The position numbers and the translations under genes are program-made. Below, one piece after another: positions 22,390 to 32,984 of a stretch of DNA of 64,000 nt (position 1 is its first letter; each line of letters opens with the position of its first letter). The stretch comes from Acanthosepion esculentum (taxonomy: Eukaryota > Mollusca > Cephalopoda > Sepiida > Sepiidae): positions 13,800,805 through 13,864,804 of the forward strand of contig OZ038480.1 of NCBI GenBank assembly GCA_964036315.1. Direction: 5' to 3'. The notes below the pieces were generated by a model, which saw nothing but the letters and a program-made list of their open reading frames with translations, ran no database searches and had not been told where the DNA came from.

Positions 22390-22431
22390 GGGTGTATTAT
22401 TCCAGGATAGTTGTCTCACTTATTCAAAATG

Positions 22432-22700
22432 ATCTTCACCCCAGTCTAACCTAAATTTCTGTCCTGGGGTAACTAGGTGTCTCACACGTTTCACGTACGA
22501 TTTCATTTTCAAGTCTTTTTTCACTGCTCTTTGGACTGTCACAGCTAAAATTCCCCTCTCACGTACTAAATGTTTATGGATTGTGTTGTCCATTTTGTAA
22601 TTGACCTCTTTAGCTCTAATTTGAAATGATAATCCCTCTTCCTGTTGTGATCGCCTGATCCAGTTTTTCTCAATACTGCTCCCCCCATTTTAAAGTATTC
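22432..22700 (-). pseudogene. Tc1/mariner-like transposase N-terminal relic
   Basis: The minus strand matches the plus-strand fragment at 32985: AGCAGTGAAAAAAGACTTGA, then TCGTACGTGAAACGTGTGAG and CCCAGGACAGAAATTTAGG. Translated pieces include LKRSITKW and VTVQRAVKKD..SYVKRVRHLV, a DNA-binding domain with helix-turn-helix style. It stops before any catalytic residue, where the (TA)n tract begins. It is not similar in sequence to the Tc1 at 7321. Confidence 0.55.
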
Positions 22701-23004
22701 ATCTGAAGAAAGTTTCGTTTTCTTTTTCCCCTGTCTGGCCTTTTCTTATTTCAATATTTTATCATCGATTGACTGTTAGAAAAATCCTGGAAATTTAATT
22801 TTACAAGGTGAACAGGATCATTTACATAATGATATCTTTATGCCGATTCTATCAAACATATTTCTCTGATTATTAAAAGCTTTGAGCTCTTTGTGTGAGT
22901 CAGTCTTAATACTTAATATTCAATATTTTATATTGTGTTAATAAGATTCACTTGGATTATATACGAACGGATTACTACACACACACACACATATATATAT
23001 ATAT

Positions 23005-23130
23005 AGTTAGATTGATGTGAGTTTGTGAACCTGGGTTTCACGCTGTTCGCGATTGTCAGTTTGTCTGACGATCGCAAATAGCGTGAAAAACAGGGTCAAA
23101 AACTCACACCAATCCAACTAAATATGTTAG
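23005..23130. mobile_element. HP3 fold-back element
   Basis: Arms GTTAGATTGATGTGAGTTTG at 23005-23024 and its complement CAAAAACTCACACCAATCCAAC near 23096-23117. The plus arm carries CUGACGA (23065-23071), stem II CGC/GCG, GAAA; the minus arm has CUGACAA, CGC/GCG, GAAA and ACCCAGGUU with stem III ACC/GGU. Flanked by CA and TA repeats. The sequence after it (23128-23200, AGCTCTATCACTGATATTAA) recurs at 35118. Confidence 0.65.
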
Positions 23131-23214
23131 CTCTATCACTGATATTAAGCGCTTTCCAATAATTGCCGCGCATATATAATATATAAATAGCATATACATA
23201 TATAATTAAGTAAT

Positions 23215-23470
23215 TCATCGAGTCCAGAAGAAACCTCTGAAGAAGGCAGTGGACGGCCGTTTCGTCCTATATTTGGGACTCATCAGCGGTGCGCATCCAC
23301 TACCGAGAATTGAAACCCGAATAGTTACGATAGGAGGCAAACGACATACCAATTGTACCAACGGTTCTCGGTGACGAAGAGGTAACGAATTAGACTCGAT
23401 ATAGCGCCGTGGTGGAACTTCTCCGAGTTTCTCTTTTACCCATAAGACTGTGACCCCCACGAGCTACGAC
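23215..23470 (-). mobile_element. SINE-G: tRNA-like head fused to a hammerhead-like motif
   Basis: Minus strand: box A TTGGTACAATTGGTATG within 23364-23342 fits the RNA polymerase III A-box consensus, and box B-like GGGTTTCAATTCTCGG lies at 23318-23303. Directly 3' comes the hammerhead-like module 23290-23243. The start is uncertain, since related-looking sequence continues upstream to about 23470. The 3' end runs to 23215, after which the sequence is AT-rich. No other copy is obvious in the window. Confidence 0.6.
23243..23290 (-). ncRNA. Hammerhead ribozyme candidate
   Basis: Minus strand: GCACCG, CUGAUGA (23286-23280), stem II GUCC (23279-23276) / GGAC (23267-23264) around a CAAAUAUA loop, GAAA (23263-23260), stem III ACGGCCGU (self-complementary, 23260-23253), C as the cleavage base (GUC), then CACUGC. 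The core from CUGAUGAGUCC through GGACGAAAC is the textbook hammerhead sequence with no extra bases. Stem I is the weak point: next to the core only G-C, then two mismatches, then three pairs, whereas GGUAGUGGA and UCCACUGCC pair better but leave unpaired bases by the core. Confidence 0.6.
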
Positions 23471-23565
23471 TACTGTCCCCAAGCCGCTCCATCCAGAGCA
23501 TTAGAAGCCGGTTCAAGCAAGGATATACAGAGATAAATAATTTGGAGGTTTTTATATATAAAAGG

Positions 23566-23569
23566 CAGG

Positions 23570-23632
<63 letters not shown>
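23566..23632. repeat. (TG)n tract
   Basis: Pure TG dinucleotides, about 66 bp. Confidence 0.98.
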
Positions 23633-23636
<4 letters not shown>

Positions 23637-24368
23637 TAACGAATGCACGGCTGCAATTTTCGACGGATTTGCACCAAAATTTACATGCATATGTTTCCAA
23701 GTAAGTTGAAAGGCCAAGACAGACTTTTAATTTCCTAACATCGATAGTGGAAATAATCGATTTTTTCATGCTTCTACAGCGGTTTTCATGTAGTTTGCGG
23801 CCATTTTCTACTGGCCAGAGTGAGAGCCTATAGCTGGCTGCCACGAATAGGCAGAAAGAGTCTATTGGCCAGCGTGAGAGCCAACAGCTGACTGACAAGA
23901 ATGTTAATTAGCATGTTAGCATGCAAAAAAATCGATAGCTGCATTCGTCACAAGTGGGAAAAATTTTAATCTGCATGGCACTTTACTCCAATTGGCTCAT
24001 TCGCTTGCTTAAACTCAACGTTGATTCTGATTCCGCAGAACTGGGTTGGGTGTGAAAATTTATTTGTTGTTAACATTCTTTTCTCATTCGGTTTTTCCAG
24101 TTACGAGTCCTTTTTTAAAGCTGATCGTTTTTGTGTTCATTTTGTTTAGTTCTTTTTTCGTAACAGATTTAATGTTTAGTATAGAGCTTAGAAGAAATTC
24201 GCAGCGTGAGATAGTAAAGAAGTAAGGCATGTAGCAACATCAGCACGGCAAAGGGCACTCCTTTAAAGTCAAGGAAGGGTAAAAATATTTTAAGTCAAGT
24301 GATAGCGATTGCTGTATGAGTCGTACGATTTTTGAATCAAGCACGGGCAACGCCGTGCCATGCTGCTA

Positions 24369-24369
<1 letters not shown>
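23633..24369. other. Spacer with a short internal duplication
   Basis: GGCCAGAGTGAGAGCCTATA at 23813 and GGCCAGCGTGAGAGCCAACA at 23867 are a diverged direct repeat of about 50 bp. The ORF 23470-23898 (minus) is partly the CA microsatellite and is not supported. Nothing else recognised. Confidence 0.4.
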
Positions 24370-24412
<43 letters not shown>

Positions 24413-24415
24413 TTT

Positions 24416-24488
<73 letters not shown>

Positions 24489-24490
24489 TA
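24370..24490. repeat. (TA)n-(CA)n-(TA)n tract
   Basis: TA at 24370-24408, CA at 24417-24435, TA at 24435-24490. Confidence 0.95.
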
Positions 24491-24669
24491 TAACTGTTTG
24501 AAATAATTGGGAAAAGAAACATAGGTAGAAATAGAGATGACCAATTAATAAATGTCATAATTTACATAGACTAAGGTGAAAAATAGGCCCCGCTATCCGA
24601 ACACGCATATCACGACCGAAAATAATAATTCTTAAAGATAAACAAAATTACAATGGCACAGGAAATTTT

Positions 24670-24935
24670 CGTTATAAACAAAGCAACTAGTGCTGAAGAA
24701 CTATGTGATGTCCATCCTCTTTTATGTCAGTGAATTCTGGACAATTTCAGGAGCAGATGAAGAAGAAACTGGAGTCAGAAGAAATGTCTTTCTTCAGAAA
24801 GTGCTGAGAATTCCATGGACGGAGCGAGTAAGCTAACAAGGAAGTCTTAAAGAAAATGGTAATAAAAAAAAGCACTTATACTCAGAATCAGAAAAAGCCC
24901 GACTGAAACACCTGGGAATGGTTAGATGAAAGTTG
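24670..24935 (+). pseudogene. LINE C-terminal relic (EEVL/KRQLEFLGH family)
   Basis: Plus strand: LKNYVMSILLYVSEFWTISG followed by ADEEETGVRRNVFLQKVLRI and PWTERVS, then KARLKHLGMVR. This is the conserved post-RT segment of an APE-type LINE (typical form ...SVLLYGCETWT...RMLRIPWTDRVSNEEVL...RQLEFLGHI). Same family as 32020. Two frameshifts and a stop; no RT or endonuclease attached. Confidence 0.6.
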
Positions 24936-25266
24936 TTATGAGTGGAGAGACTCTGTGAAAAGTGAGTCTGAGTGGTTTGAGAAGAATAGTATGACGTGTG
25001 TTACACTGACGTACAATATGCAGAAAGGAGGCGAGTTGGTAATGCAGAGGCAGGATGTGTCAATCACGCTAAGCCTTGTGCGAATCTGCAGATTTCCACT
25101 GAATATGTAGACATCATTCCTCAACACCGGGATTAAAAAGACATATGGTCGAACACAAAAAGACTTATATCCACAAGATGGTTTGATCACGATGGAGAAG
25201 TCTACTTTTATCTGCCAGGTTTGCGTGAGGGCGTGTAAATAAGCTCGTGTTATTCATCGTCTCAGA
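24936..25266. other. Spacer
   Basis: About 330 bp with no repeat structure; an 84-codon minus ORF (24936-25190) shows no domain. It may include the decayed 3' part of the LINE fragment to the left. Confidence 0.35.
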
Positions 25267-25270
25267 GGAC

Positions 25271-25314
<44 letters not shown>

Positions 25315-25580
25315 AGAAAAAAGAAAGAAAGAAAAAGAAAGAAGAAAAAAGAAAGAAAGAAAGAAAAAAGAAAGAAAGAAAGAAGAAAAATGAAAGAAAG
25401 AAAGAAAGAAAGAAAAAGGAAGAAAAAGAAAAAGAAAGAAAGAAGAAAAAAGAAAGAAAGAAAGAAAAAAGAAAGAAAGAAAGAAGAAAAATGAAAGAAA
25501 GAAAAAAGAATGAAAGAAAAAGAAAAAAGAAAAAGAAGGAAAGAAAGAAAGAAGAAAAAGAAAGAAAGAAAAAAGGTAAA
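25267..25580 (+). repeat. (GAAA)n tract with interruptions
   Basis: About 310 bp of GAAA repeats broken by GAAAAA and ATGAAA. Two near-identical blocks (about 25316-25396 and 25430-25500) suggest a recent duplication. The minus-strand poly-F/S ORF is an artefact. Confidence 0.95.
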
Positions 25581-25734
25581 TCTGCGAACAAAGGAGATGG
25601 TGATTGAGTAATTGCTATATTATTTTACTGTTTATCAACCCTTACTTTTGTATTTAAAGCCGATAAATATTTGATATTGTAAGAATAATTTTCTGTTTTT
25701 GTATCCAATATTTAGAATAATAATGATTTCCCCA

Positions 25735-26070
25735 GACATTTTTTATCCCGTGACCCGTTGGGTTCGTTGGGGCATCTTGTGTACTGCAGCCACAGTAGAA
25801 GTGGTATTTCTTGTGTAAGATAGCATGAGGGAGCCTAAACCTCTCCAGGGTGGTTTTGAATTCAGTGTATAGCATTCTCCTTGACCGGTTACGACCCAGG
25901 GATATAGAACCCAGTCTGTCCTGCTATTTACCCATAGCTGGGGGAAATGAAGAAGATTCATACCTTTTCCAATGGTATTAGCACGTAAGTGAATGCAATG
26001 GATCTGACTGGAATTCGAACTCGGCTCAACGAGCCGCTATCCGTTACTCTGTCGTGCCTTCAGATAGAAG
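25735..26070 (-). mobile_element. SINE-D relative
   Basis: Minus strand: head GGCACGACAGAGTAACGGAT at 26066-26047, box B GAGTTCGAATTCCAG near 26020, body GACAGACTGGGTTCTATATC near 25922-25903, then CAAAACCACCCTGGAGAGG. The front 150 bp match SINE-D; the 3' third differs from the copies at 6195 and 15772 and lacks the LINE-like end. So it is a subfamily with another tail. Confidence 0.65.
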
Positions 26071-26241
26071 TCCAGCGAAATTGCAGGACATCTATCTGGA
26101 AAGACCATAACTTGACCGAGATAATGATAAATTCTCCGATCATGCCAGAGGACACATCTGTGTTAAAGCCCGGCGCGTAGATATAGTGTATTTATACGGG
26201 ATTAGGGTCACTTGATATTAATCTTATTTTACAACATATAT

Positions 26242-27184
26242 ATATTGCTGTTCGATAAAAGTGACTCACCTGGTTTTTCTTTACTAAATGTTCTCTTCTC
26301 CGATGAAACGAAAGTTGAGCTAAATTCAAAGGATAAGCGATCTAAAATCCGAAGAAGAAGCTTTGAAAGCTCTTTGAATTTAGCAGTAAGTACTGTCAAG
26401 CATCCGTTCAGTATAATGTTCTGTGGATGCTTTTCTTATCATGGAACTGGTTTCTTAAAACCTATTAAAAAGACCCTCAGGAGCGAGCAGTACAAGAGAA
26501 TTTTAGAGTCTTTGGTGCTCCCTTCTGCTGAAAGGGTGCAAATCGACCCCACCAAGCTCTTTTTTAAGCAGGATAATGCTCCCTGTCACAAATCAAAATT
26601 GATGAAGGAATACTTTGATGAGAAGCAGGTCAGTGTTATGATATGGCCACCCCAATCTCTTGACCTCAATCCCATAGAAAACTTATGGGGCATTATAAAG
26701 TACAGGCTCTCGAGAAAGCAGTTGAGCAACAAAGAGGATTTGATTGGGAATTTCATATCCGAATGGAATTCAATGCTTGGAGATGAGATTTGCCAGAATC
26801 TAATCAAGTCAATGCCAAAAAGGGTTGAAAAGGTTATTCAAAATAAAGGAGGACCCATAGATTATTAAATATTTCGAACTATATTACCTATTATAAATAA
26901 ATTATACCTCTATTATTCTTTATTTAAAGCTGTTCGGTTATGTTTCTTTTGATGGCTAGTTGCAGGAAATAAGTGCGGCACAAGTTTTTCCCTAAATCTC
27001 ATTTATATCCAAAATTATAATTGTCAATAGAACACCTTAGGGTGAGTAAACGTTTTTTAGTAGGTGGTCGGGAAGGGGTCTTTATATTAGTAAGATTAAA
27101 AATTAGTTTGACCCCAAAAACAATAGGCGAAAAAATCTTTAAGTAAAAAATCAGGTGAGTCACTTTTATCGAACAGCACCGTAT
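26242..27184 (+). mobile_element. Tc1-family deletion derivative
   Basis: Inverted termini: left GCTGTTCGATAAAAGTGACT with CACCTG (26248-26273), right CAGGTGAGTCAC then TTTTATCGAACAGC (27152-27176). TA-rich flanks fit TA target sites. Length is about 940 bp, against about 1.6 kb for full Tc1 elements. The region coding for the DNA-binding part of the transposase is absent: the left terminus runs straight into the first catalytic motif. The copy at 46174 has the same junction. Confidence 0.8.
26278..26868 (+). pseudogene. Tc1 transposase, catalytic part only
   Basis: The frame is open to the TAA at 26866-26868. Catalytic motifs: VLFSDETK (first D), KLFFKQDNAPCHKS (second D), SLDLNPIENLWG (E). 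Counting gives 34 residues between the second D and the E, the DD34E signature of the Tc1 family. The N-terminal helix-turn-helix domains are missing and no proper start codon precedes the first D in frame with a binding domain. The ORF from 26212 uses flanking and terminal-repeat sequence as its first 20 codons. It cannot bind its own termini as it stands, but is otherwise uninterrupted, so the copy is fairly young. Confidence 0.75.
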
Positions 27185-27869
27185 ATATTTAGGGGCATCT
27201 ACATAATAATTTATCCAATACATTAATTATATATAGAAATACGTTGACAGACATCTTCCATCTCAAGTAGGCTATACTTTTTAAAAGACAACTTACATTT
27301 TTCTAGTTCTTCAGAATGTAAATATCGATTTTCGCCAAAATATTAAATTATGCTCACAATTTTTTCAAATAGCTTCTTTCAAATTAAAAGTAAACTGTTA
27401 ATTAAAATCTTTTAAATATTGAAAATATATTAATGCATAAGTAATTAATCAAAATCAAATTAAAATAATAAGTACATTAAAAATAACTTAAAAATAAAGA
27501 ATAAATATTCAACAACAATATCAATATTTACTAAATTTCGTTTCTTAGGCAATAAATTACATCACCTAGAGATCTCCATAGTTTACCTTTCTATACCCAC
27601 TTCTGTGTATAAATGCCAGTTACAAAACGAAATGCTTACATTTTACATTGATCAAGGAACGAAACACCTTGGCAAAGAAAAGTTTTCCTTTTTGTCTTTA
27701 ATTTATTATCGCACTGTCTATGTTGTCATTTACAATATTAAGAGTAGAGACATATAACTTATTAAATTGAAACGCATCATAAGAGGGTCACAATTTTAAT
27801 TTATAATTTATTATAATATATATATATATTAATTAATAATTAATTTTTGAATTGTTCAATATATATATA

Positions 27870-27944
<75 letters not shown>

Positions 27945-28135
27945 GACCGATTTTTATGTGAATTAAGTTTAAGCGTTTAATGATTTTTTTTTTTTTTTTC
28001 AGATTTGTTGTACATTTGGGCGATATTATTTTTCACACATAATTCCCATGACTGACATAACATGATCCAATGGAGAAATAAATGAATTTTTATCAATAAC
28101 ACTGAAATATTTTCTGCTGACTTTGATCCGACTTA
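27185..28135. other. Very AT-rich spacer
   Basis: About 700 bp of AT-rich unique sequence, then (TA)n at 27815-27945 with a GTG interruption, then another 190 bp. No ORF, no box pair, no repeat match inside the window. Confidence 0.5.
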
Positions 28136-28177
28136 ATGAAACACCCTTATATATATATAATCCATCTTAATGAAACA

Positions 28178-28226
<49 letters not shown>

Positions 28227-28306
28227 AGTGGACATTGAAGTTAACACCCAGTCTGTTTAAGGCTTATACGCAATCATCAGACCATTTATATAGGCCAGTG
28301 ATGCAT

Positions 28307-28359
<53 letters not shown>

Positions 28360-28369
28360 GCATATATAG

Positions 28370-28433
<64 letters not shown>

Positions 28434-28435
28434 AT
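28136..28435. repeat. Microsatellites with embedded HP1 fragment
   Basis: (CT)n and (TA)n at 28180-28225, a decayed HP1 arm at 28226-28300 (GTGGACATTGAAGTTAACAC; on the minus strand CUGAUGA followed by UUGCG and a weak AAAC), TG at 28308-28325, TA, then (TG)n at 28372-28432. Confidence 0.8.
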
Positions 28436-28715
28436 GACTCTGATACCCAGGTTCGAATCTCACCATGGTCGATTTGTCAGTAAGCAGTCTTCTTGATGTT
28501 ATCTGACTGGAGGGGTTCTATCCCAGCATGCACCATTTTCTTACAGTGCCTGAAAAGCGATACCACGGGTTAACCCAAGCCTTGTGAGTGAAAATGGGTA
28601 GAAGGAATCCTTGGGGGCCTTCGATAGCTGTGCTAGCACAGAGTCACAAATCATCGTGGCTAAGGGTTTTAGCGCGCTTGTCTTGTTCATATTGTTGATC
28701 CCGCGAGATAACACG
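28436..28715 (+). mobile_element. tRNA-derived repeat, one or two heads
   Basis: Box B-like CAGGTTCGAATCTCACC at 28449-28465 directly after the TG tract, which has replaced the upstream box A. A second possible head follows at 28653-28711: TGGCTAAGGGTTTTAGCGCG (A-box like) and TTGTTGATCCCGCG (B-box like). No other copy is visible in the window, so element borders are unknown. Confidence 0.4.
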
Positions 28716-29465
28716 CTCTTTCCCAGAAACCGTAACTAAGGTCCATTCAGCATAGTTGTAGTATAAACCACAGGTTGGTCCTGTGGGTGTTGGATACAAA
28801 CGTACCTGCGCAAGCGTCTGCAATAGGGATTAGCTAACCGCCATTGTAGATGGGTATCCACGAATACCAGTGGCCAGTTACATATGTATGTTTGTATGAA
28901 GAATTTCCAAAAAGACGAGACGATGTTTTAATATTTAATGATTATTCAGTGGATTGATATTTTTCTTATTTTTTAGAAATTGAAGTTCTGCAATTTTAAT
29001 ACCGTTAAGTTCACAACTCAACACCTAATGAAATTTGTAGAACTTTATTTTGAAAATAAATATTCATTTGTGTTGTGGACATACCGATGGCAATACAGTG
29101 GGTGAGATCTCCCCTCTGAGTTTAGCTCATACAGAATAAATATTGAACACAACAGAACAGAGAATGTCCATTTCGAAAGCGCCCTTTTCAGTTGAATGTG
29201 TCTTGAAAATCGTTACATAGCATTATGCGGAGAGATTTAAACCAGGGTCTCTACAAAATTTAGTTGGTACACGAAATAAAGCCAATAGATTAGGATCAGT
29301 GTCTCATCACAGCTCAACGAATTCAAGACTGCAATTTTAGCCACCAGCTGTAGCACTTATCATGCATTATTTGCCATAGTTCACTGAAGTAAAATTCCAT
29401 TTAATGATCTTCATTAATACGGAAAAATAATTTAATAATTTTTTCTACTTAAAAAGTAAAGGCAA

Positions 29466-29468
<3 letters not shown>
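28716..29468. other. Spacer, nothing recognised
   Basis: About 750 bp of mixed sequence. No long ORF, tandem repeat or match to the other families of this window. Confidence 0.35.
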
Positions 29469-29508
<40 letters not shown>

Positions 29509-29640
29509 AACAATAAAAATTATTAAAAAATTAAATTATATTAATATTCCTTCGTTTTTATTATCATTTCATTTAGATTCCTCGACTAGTTTCGGCCAAC
29601 ATGGCCATCATCAGGAGAAAAAAATATTTCTGCTTGCTGG
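29469..29640 (-). mobile_element. PLE-like 3' terminus with (TA)n tail
   Basis: On the minus strand: hammerhead-like module at 29620-29578, about 70 bp of AT-rich sequence (TTTTTAATAATTTTTATTG near the end) and the TA tract at 29506-29469. Plan as at 4294, 12288 and 44529. Confidence 0.5.
29578..29620 (-). ncRNA. Hammerhead-like motif, near complete
   Basis: Minus strand: UUUCUC (29620-29615), CUGAUGA (29614-29608), extra U, stem II GGCCA/UGGCC around UGU, GAAA (29593-29590), ACUAGU (29590-29585, perfect self-complement), C at 29584 completing GUC, then GAGGAA (29583-29578). UUUCUC and GAGGAA pair over all six positions (one G-U). The only deviation from the canonical motif is the single extra U between the core and stem II. 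Confidence 0.55.
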
Positions 29641-29874
29641 TAGCAGTGAACTACAGAAATTAATGTCTTGATGGAGAAAATGAACTTTTGTCTATAGTTT
29701 TCATTTGTTTTTTTATCTTTTTAACATGAATTTTTCAACATTCCTTGTGTTGGTCAAACAGTCTCTTTTAAGTTGTTATTTAAGATAAGAGCAAGATGGA
29801 TTCATGCTGCTCTGAATTCCCTTGGTCAGTTTAAAAGAATTATTGGTTCCTGGATAGAGGGGGGTGTCTTTGTT

Positions 29875-29951
<77 letters not shown>

Positions 29952-30066
29952 GGCTCTTCGGGAGTGAGTGAGTATGATATGTGTAAGCGTGTATATTGCT
30001 GTGGGCGTCTGTTATCATTTGGCTCATTAGGGAGTGCGTGAGTATGATGTGTTTAAGTGTGTCTAT

Positions 30067-30132
<66 letters not shown>

Positions 30133-30134
30133 AT
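29641..30134. repeat. Two (TG)n tracts in a duplicated context
   Basis: (TG)n at 29877-29946 and 30070-30130. The sequence after the first (TTTGGCTCTTCGGGAGTGAG, TGAGTATGATATGTGTAAG) is repeated diverged before the second (TTTGGCTCATTAGGGAGTGC, GTGAGTATGATGTGTTTAAG), so TG plus about 70 bp was duplicated in tandem. Confidence 0.8.
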
Positions 30135-30955
30135 ATAAGTGTGAGGCCTCAATACCTCCGTAAGCATGTCTGTCATGTGTGGGTGAGAAGTGTGTGTAGG
30201 TTTTGATTTGTAGGGTTATATATTGATACTATCTATATTGTTAAATTTATGGTTTAGCCCGGCTGGATAGTGTGTTTTTAAACGTTGTATCCACTTATTT
30301 TCATGGAACTCTAAAATCTTTCTAATGTTATGCTCTGGAATTTTCTATTCTCTCAATTATAGTGAATTTGGCATGGGTTTTAATATCGTATTTTTCTAAG
30401 CGGAAATTTTGTTCTACAGGTAATAATTTTTCTTGGGGAGTCGACTTAATTCGATTGCGATAATTATTAATTCTGTAGTGAAAGGGCCATTCAGATTTTC
30501 CTACATATTGTTTCCGGCATAGTGTGCATTCTAGGAGGTAAATTATGTTATGACTTCTACAGTTAGAGTCGTGGTAGATTTTGAAAGTAGATTAAGTGAC
30601 TGAGCTAGTGAATGAATTCGTGTGTCTAACGTGGTTGCAGCATAAACTTCTTTTGTTGTTACATGGTTGGGAAAATCCTGTTGTTTATGTTGTTAGTTTA
30701 TTACGGATTACCTTGTCCGCTGAAATGTGGTTACTACCTATGATTTATTTTAGGTTCTGAGGTCTACAATATGCTAGAAGTCCGGGTTCCTTAAACAATT
30801 TTTTAGGTCTGGTTTGAGATGCAGTATTTCCCAGCGACTTTTGATTATTTGGGATAGTGCAGACAGAGTGGGGTTGGAAGTGGTTTCTAGAGGAATGCAG
30901 CTAGATTTATTTTTAATCTTGTACATTAGGGTAACTTCTCTAGGTGTGGAAATAT
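30135..30955 (-). pseudogene. Penelope-like element, second family
   Basis: Minus strand pieces: NHVTTKEVYAATTLDTRIHS near 30650-30600, then CTLCRKQYVGKSEWPFHYRI (reading across stops, 30535-30480, the GIY-YIG segment), then KYDIKTHAKFTIIERIEN near 30385-30340 and KWIQRLKTHYPAGLNHKFN near 30290-30235. The order (RT end, GIY-YIG nuclease, ...FWIxKLKTLxPxGLN) is known from a PLE branch different from that at 5092 and 45061. Several stops and frameshifts. It ends at the TCTA/TA tract near 30955. Confidence 0.6.
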
Positions 30956-30972
30956 ATATATCTATCTATCTA

Positions 30973-31018
<46 letters not shown>
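30956..31018. repeat. (TCTA)n and (TA)n tract
   Basis: Short TCTA repeats at 30959-30977 then TA to 31018, cutting off the RT relic that follows. Confidence 0.95.
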
Positions 31019-31019
<1 letters not shown>

Positions 31020-31022
<3 letters not shown>

Positions 31023-31895
31023 GACATCGGCTGCCATTTTGACCTTGTCGGACTGATTAACCTTACTATCGAGGCAGAGGTAAATGGTTGTGTCATCATT
31101 TTAAATCTCAAGTTGAGAGCTGATGTCATCAGGAATGTCCCAAATGAAAATTAAAAACAAAGGAGGACCAAGGATGCAGCCCTGAGAGACACTCGAGTTA
31201 GTACGGAAGGATCTAGACGTGCGGCCGTTGAAGACAACTTTCATTTCACGATTTGATAGAAAAGATCGGATCAGTTCACAAAAGTGTCCCGGGACCCCAA
31301 AACTTTTCAGGTTGTGGAGAAGACATGAATGCCTAACCCGGTCAAAAGCTTTCGAGATGTCCAATGCTACAACTCGGACTTCACCGTTTTTATGTACAGC
31401 AGTATAGGCTCTTTCTGCAATTATCGTCAGTCAATCAGCAGTTGACCTGGAGAAATGAAAGCCATATTGCTATTCTGAGAAAAGGCCCTGCGATGAGAGA
31501 TGATAAATCACTTAAGCAATGTTTAGGACTCCTAGGAGTGGTAATAGGCTAATAGGCTGGTAGTTGGAAAGGTCGGACGGCCTACCAGGGTTCTTAAAAA
31601 CTGAAACAACATATGATTAATTCCAGCAGGGAAGAAAGCAGGATTTATCGAGACGTTTATTATACAGTTTAAAGAGAACAGGAGTCAGTTCACGAGCACA
31701 CTTCTTAATGACTATTAGAGGGATACCGTCGGGTCCACATGCTTTAAGGGGATCAAGGTTTGCCTCGATCCAATGACAAGAACCAATTAAGGTTATTGGA
31801 GACTGTGGCACGGATGAATCGATCGGTCTCCTAGTAAGACATTGGCGTGGTCGTGTTATGCTCAAATCATAACACGACGATATGGTTTCTCTCAT
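31020..31895 (-). pseudogene. Non-LTR reverse transcriptase relic (jockey/CR1-like)
   Basis: Minus strand: KACGPDGIPLIVIKKCAREL (31755-31690) is the start of RT, VVSVFKNPGRPSDLSNYQPI follows near 31610-31560, then LDISKAFDRVRHSCLLHNLK (31362-31300; first catalytic aspartate region), SQGCILGPPLFLIFIWDIP (31190-31135; the QG.LGP motif), and an active site reading NDD instead of the usual YADD, right after a stop near 31105. The element is cut by the TA tract at 31018, and its endonuclease is missing. Best match by motif wording is the jockey/CR1 group; not the same family as 18811. Confidence 0.75.
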
Positions 31896-32019
31896 TGCTT
31901 ACACTGTAAGTTGCCCTCAAGCGACTCCATCTAAGTACTTAACGGACTGTACATTGCTTAATTTGGATATATATAAGTATAAGTGCGTGTCTATTATTTT
32001 TAAGTAATAGCAGTTTTTG
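31896..32019. other. Short spacer
   Basis: About 120 bp between two LINE relics; nothing recognised. Confidence 0.4.
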
Positions 32020-32440
32020 TCCCCGTATATGGCACTGAATGCTGGACACTCTCCTCACAGATGAAGAAGAGACTTGAAATAAACATAAATACGGTTTTAC
32101 AGAAGGATGGTGAGAATAGTATGGTCAGAACACGTGAGCAAGGACGAAGTTTTAGAGAAAATGAAAAGACAAAGGAAGCTCAGAAAGAGACAGTTGGAAT
32201 TTCTAAAGCACATAATGAAGAAAGAGGGCTTGGAAAATTTGATACTCACAAGACAAATTGAAAGCAAGAGGAACATAGAATCAACACATAACCTACCTGG
32301 CAAGCTTGAATAAACAGATGGGGAATGAAGGCTTAAGAGAGTTAACAACACACAAAATTCGTTAAGAGCTACAAAAGAGATTGTGGAGAGACATCGTTGC
32401 TAATGTTCTGAAGGGTCACGCCAGACCAAAGAAGATAGAA
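32020..32440 (+). pseudogene. LINE C-terminal relic (EEVL/KRQLEFLGH family)
   Basis: Plus strand: RMVRIVWSEHVSKDEVLEKM at 32105-32164, RQRKLRKRQLEFLKHIMKKE (32168-32226), GLENLILTRQIESKRNIES, then TYL..L..W-like text and ERHRC..CSEGS near 32390. This is the most readable copy of a LINE C-terminus present at least five times in the window (17925, 24670, 57780, 58195). No catalytic domain attached. Confidence 0.65.
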
Positions 32441-32984
32441 TACCGGACATAGTGAAGAGATTAAATCTGTTTTATTAAGTTCTTTATGGTGGGCTTTTGG
32501 TATCTTTGCAAGAAGTGACGTTATCAATGCCTTCGGTGATTTCACGGCTTCCGTTTATCCAGTTGAAACTCATGTCTACTCAACGATAATAGTTTATACT
32601 CATACAAATGCAAAATAGTCGGTATAATTAAATCGAGCACAATTTATATATTCTAAACGTAGATTATTATATAACAGACTCCAAACTAAAAAAAATAAAA
32701 ATTAACTCTAACTTCCATGGCTATACCAGGTATAATAGAAAAATTGTCCAAATCATATAACAGGATGGGATAATTTCCATCCCACAAAATGCCTAATATC
32801 TAAAAAAAAAAAACACTAGACTAAGTGAGTTTCTTTTTTTCAGGTTTTCAGATAAGACGTTTAGCCATTTTGACAACATTTTTCGTAAGAATAACTGAAA
32901 AACCCTTTGTGTTATTCAGCTAGAAAGAGAACAGGTTAAAATCGTTTTGTGTCAGCCCTACTGTGTCTTCCCAAATGAGCAATG
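32441..32984. other. Spacer ahead of a transposase relic
   Basis: The last 110 bp (from about 32870) probably belong to the transposon that follows. A poly-A run lies at 32806. No other feature. Confidence 0.35.

Noticed and set aside
25262..25591. 109-codon F/S-rich ORF
   Set aside because: Complement of the (GAAA)n microsatellite.
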